From assembly GCF_007990715.1 (NCBI RefSeq), contig NZ_BJWY01000004.1, positions 1 to 64,000 on the forward strand: 64,000 bases of DNA, written 5' to 3'. The notes beneath the pieces are model-generated. The model ran no database searches. It was not told the origin of the DNA and worked only from the letters and a program-made list of their open reading frames with translations. Shown here one piece after another: positions 62,373 through 64,000 of the stretch (positions are counted from its first letter, which is position 1; each line of letters starts with the position of its first letter). The DNA comes from Nocardia seriolae NBRC 15557. Lineage in GTDB: Bacteria > Actinomycetota > Actinomycetes > Mycobacteriales > Mycobacteriaceae. Both the position numbers and the translations under genes were made by a program.

Positions 62373-63004
62373 ACACCGACCTGCTGACCGGCACCCGCGC
62401 GGTCCGCAAACACCTGGATCTGTCGCGGCCGGTGGCGGATGCGGATATCCGGGCCTGCCTGGAGATCGCGATCCACGCGCCCAGCGGCTCGAACCGGCAG
62501 CCGTGGCGGTTCGTCGTGGTCCGCGACGCCGAACTCAAGGCGCGGATCGGCGAGTACTACCGGAAAGGGTTCGCCGCCAACCTGTCCGGACGCACCCCGC
62601 GCCCGGACCAGCTGGCCGACCTGGCCTCAGGGCAGTATCTCGCCGACCATTTGGGCGAGGTACCGGCGCTGATCCTGGTGTGCTCGCTGGGCCGCCCGCC
62701 CGCCGAGCCATCGCCGCCGCGGCTGGCCAGCTTCTACGGGTCGATCTATCCGGCCGTGTGGAACCTGCAATTGGCCTTGCGCGCACGGGGACTGGGCTCG
62801 GTCATGACGACCGCGCACCTGGCCTACGAACGTGAGGTCGCCGAGTTGCTGGGGATTCCGTTCGCTGAGGTCAGTCAGGTGGCGATGCTGCCGGTCGCGC
62901 ATCTGCTGGGCGGCTCCGGCAAGCCGGTCCGGCGCACGCCCGCCGCGGAACTGACCGGGTGGGACGGCTGGGAGCGTCCGGGATCGGAAGGCGCGGCCCG
63001 ATGA
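62369..63004 (+). CDS. Nitroreductase-family FMN oxidoreductase
   Basis: A 211-aa nitroreductase. FMN-binding residues are in RAVRKHLDLSRPVADADI (about 9-26) and IHAPSGSNRQPWRFVVV (about 35-51), with AVWNLQLALRARGLGSVMTT (about 128-147) and the C-terminal LLGIPFAEVSQVAMLPVAHL. The family includes BluB-like, flavin reductase and ene-reductase members. In this operon it may reduce a double bond or butenolide intermediate. Overlaps with both neighbours by four bases. Confidence 0.9.
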   Translation: MNTDLLTGTRAVRKHLDLSRPVADADIRACLEIAIHAPSGSNRQPWRFVVVRDAELKARIGEYYRKGFAANLSGRTPRPDQLADLASGQYLADHLGEVPALILVCSLGRPPAEPSPPRLASFYGSIYPAVWNLQLALRARGLGSVMTTAHLAYEREVAELLGIPFAEVSQVAMLPVAHLLGGSGKPVRRTPAAELTGWDGWERPGSEGAAR

Positions 63005-63948
63005 CCGATCTCGCCGAAAACACGGTCGGCACCGGAGTTTTCACCTCGGTGCGCCGCATAGCGCGATTCACCCGGGTGATGTACAAGCCGCATTATCTGC
63101 TGTACGGCATCCTGTGGGTCTTCGCGCTCGAAGGCACCGCCGCGCTGCTGACCGATCCCGACACCGGCTGGCATCCGACCGGCGCGACCGCGGCCCGCAT
63201 CGCCGTCGTCGCGATCGTCCTGCTCTACCTGCGCATGGTCGACGAGCAGAAGGACCTCGAATACGACCGCATCCACAATCCGGACCGTCCCCTGGTCACC
63301 GGTGCGGTCAGCGCGGTCGAATTGCGCAGTGCCATGGCCGTTATCGCGGTCGTCTCGATCGCCGGGAGCCTGGCCCTGTCGGTCCGCTCGGCCCTCGCGA
63401 TCACCGCCGTGCTCGCCTACGGGCTGATCCTATGGGCCCTCGAACGACTCTCGGCCACGATTCGCACCGATATCGTGCTGAACCTGCTGGTCACCTACCC
63501 CGTTCAGTTGCTGGTGACCGCCTACGTGGTGCTCTCGGCCATCGACACCGGCGAGGCCGCCGCCCGCGGCCGGGTGGCCTGGGTCGTGATCGTCTTCGCG
63601 GGCGCTTTCCTGCAATTCGAATTCGCGCGCAAGACCGCCCGCCTCCCGCGCCCGGGCGAAATGTACTACTCCAATACCCTGGGTCCGGTGGGCAGTGCCG
63701 CCGCCTCGCTCGGATGCGCGACGGCCGCCGCGGTCTGCGAGATCGCCCTGGCCCAGCCCTGGGAACGACACGGTGCCGCCGCCGCGATAGGTTGGATCCC
63801 CCTGGCGCTATTGGTGATTCCGGTTTCCGGCGCGTTGCGTTTCGTGCGATCGCAGGACGAGGAATACCCCATCCTCCCGGCGGTCCTGTTCATCTTGACG
63901 CTCTATCTCACCCTCATCGGACAGGCCGTGGTAGCAACCGGCACGTGA
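63001..63948 (+). CDS. UbiA-superfamily prenyltransferase-like membrane protein
   Basis: A 315-aa integral membrane protein with about eight helices. The first Asp-rich motif is DEQKDLEYDRIHNPDRPLVT (about 80-99), the UbiA signature with Mg-binding acids and the RPL turn. The second Asp motif expected between helices 6 and 7 is not obvious; EFARKTARLPRPGE (about 210-223) stands there. UbiA enzymes join a prenyl diphosphate to an acceptor, or a phosphoribosyl group to decaprenyl phosphate. As the last operon gene it probably attaches or uses a lipid at the membrane. The remaining 52 bp of the window hold nothing I can name. Confidence 0.85.
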   Translation: MTDLAENTVGTGVFTSVRRIARFTRVMYKPHYLLYGILWVFALEGTAALLTDPDTGWHPTGATAARIAVVAIVLLYLRMVDEQKDLEYDRIHNPDRPLVTGAVSAVELRSAMAVIAVVSIAGSLALSVRSALAITAVLAYGLILWALERLSATIRTDIVLNLLVTYPVQLLVTAYVVLSAIDTGEAAARGRVAWVVIVFAGAFLQFEFARKTARLPRPGEMYYSNTLGPVGSAAASLGCATAAAVCEIALAQPWERHGAAAAIGWIPLALLVIPVSGALRFVRSQDEEYPILPAVLFILTLYLTLIGQAVVATGT

Positions 63949-64000
63949 GACGTGGCCGAAATCCAGTGGAGAGGGCCCGGCTCGGCAGGTTCCGGGACGG

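Noticed and set aside
1-64000. CRISPR arrays, rRNA/tRNA genes, IS transposases, integrases, riboswitches
   Set aside because: I found no spaced direct repeats, no transposase or integrase motifs and no recognisable RNA fold apart from the listed hairpins.

Overview
The window is high-GC actinobacterial DNA, most likely from Nocardia or a close mycolic-acid relative. This is inferred from a WhiB protein, a truncated 13E12/DUF222 gene behind a LexA-type SOS box, a mycolic-acid-methyltransferase-like (CMAS) protein, a fatty-acyl-AMP ligase, protealysin/emfourin genes and many GTG/TTG starts. I see no rRNA, tRNA, CRISPR array, transposase or integrase.

Layout. 0-12.4 kb: regulators and small enzymes (LacI, MocR, TetR with paired operators, SnoaL-like, MBL hydrolase, SMP-30, VWA lipid-anchored/secreted protein, WhiB, HNH endonuclease), with a patch of broken genes at 2.3-3.6 kb. 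12.4-27.8 kb: a lipid/polyketide cluster made of a LysR regulator, an acyl-CoA synthetase, an FAD-dependent oxidoreductase, an SGNH hydrolase and a compact PUFA-synthase-like set: PfaA-like KS-AT-ACP-KR-DH, a PfaC-like protein reduced to its dehydratases, and a PfaD-like enoyl reductase. A downstream amidohydrolase follows. 28-30.7 kb: an M4 protealysin-like peptidase, its emfourin-type inhibitor and a decayed DUF6345 (caspase-like) gene. 30.7-33.3 kb: Sel1/TPR protein, 1 kb of degenerate DNA, and a secreted protein. 33.4-42.9 kb: an oxygenase reductase divergent from an operon of acyl-CoA dehydrogenase, thioesterase, hydrolase and a UgpABCE-type ABC importer that contains a metallophosphoesterase gene.

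43-51.4 kb: methyltransferase, SOS-linked DUF222 fragment, thioesterase, then a minus-strand operon (hotdog fragment, ACP, CMAS-type methyltransferase, acyl-ACP desaturase) whose 5' end meets head-on the truncated 5' end of an FAD monooxygenase gene; next P450, hydrolase, LuxR-type response regulator and TetR. 51.4-63.9 kb: a TetR-controlled FAD monooxygenase (frameshifted), then a tightly overlapping operon: PEP-synthase/rifampin-phosphotransferase-like gene (frameshifted), a 1173-residue fusion of fatty-acyl-AMP ligase, nucleotidyltransferase and an unknown C-terminal region, ACP, NAD(P)-dependent reductase, NDK-like protein, AfsA-like double-hotdog protein, nitroreductase and UbiA-like prenyltransferase.

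How they may work together (inference): the 12-27 kb cluster should build a long partly reduced acyl chain; the 45-47 kb operon would desaturate and methylate an ACP-bound chain; the 52-64 kb operon would activate a fatty acid as acyl-AMP, load it on its own ACP, reduce or condense it (AfsA chemistry) and add a nucleotidyl/phosphoryl or prenyl group. The last operon is the best candidate for an undescribed pathway. At least seven frameshifts, stops or truncations occur, so either these loci are decaying or the assembly carries indels.
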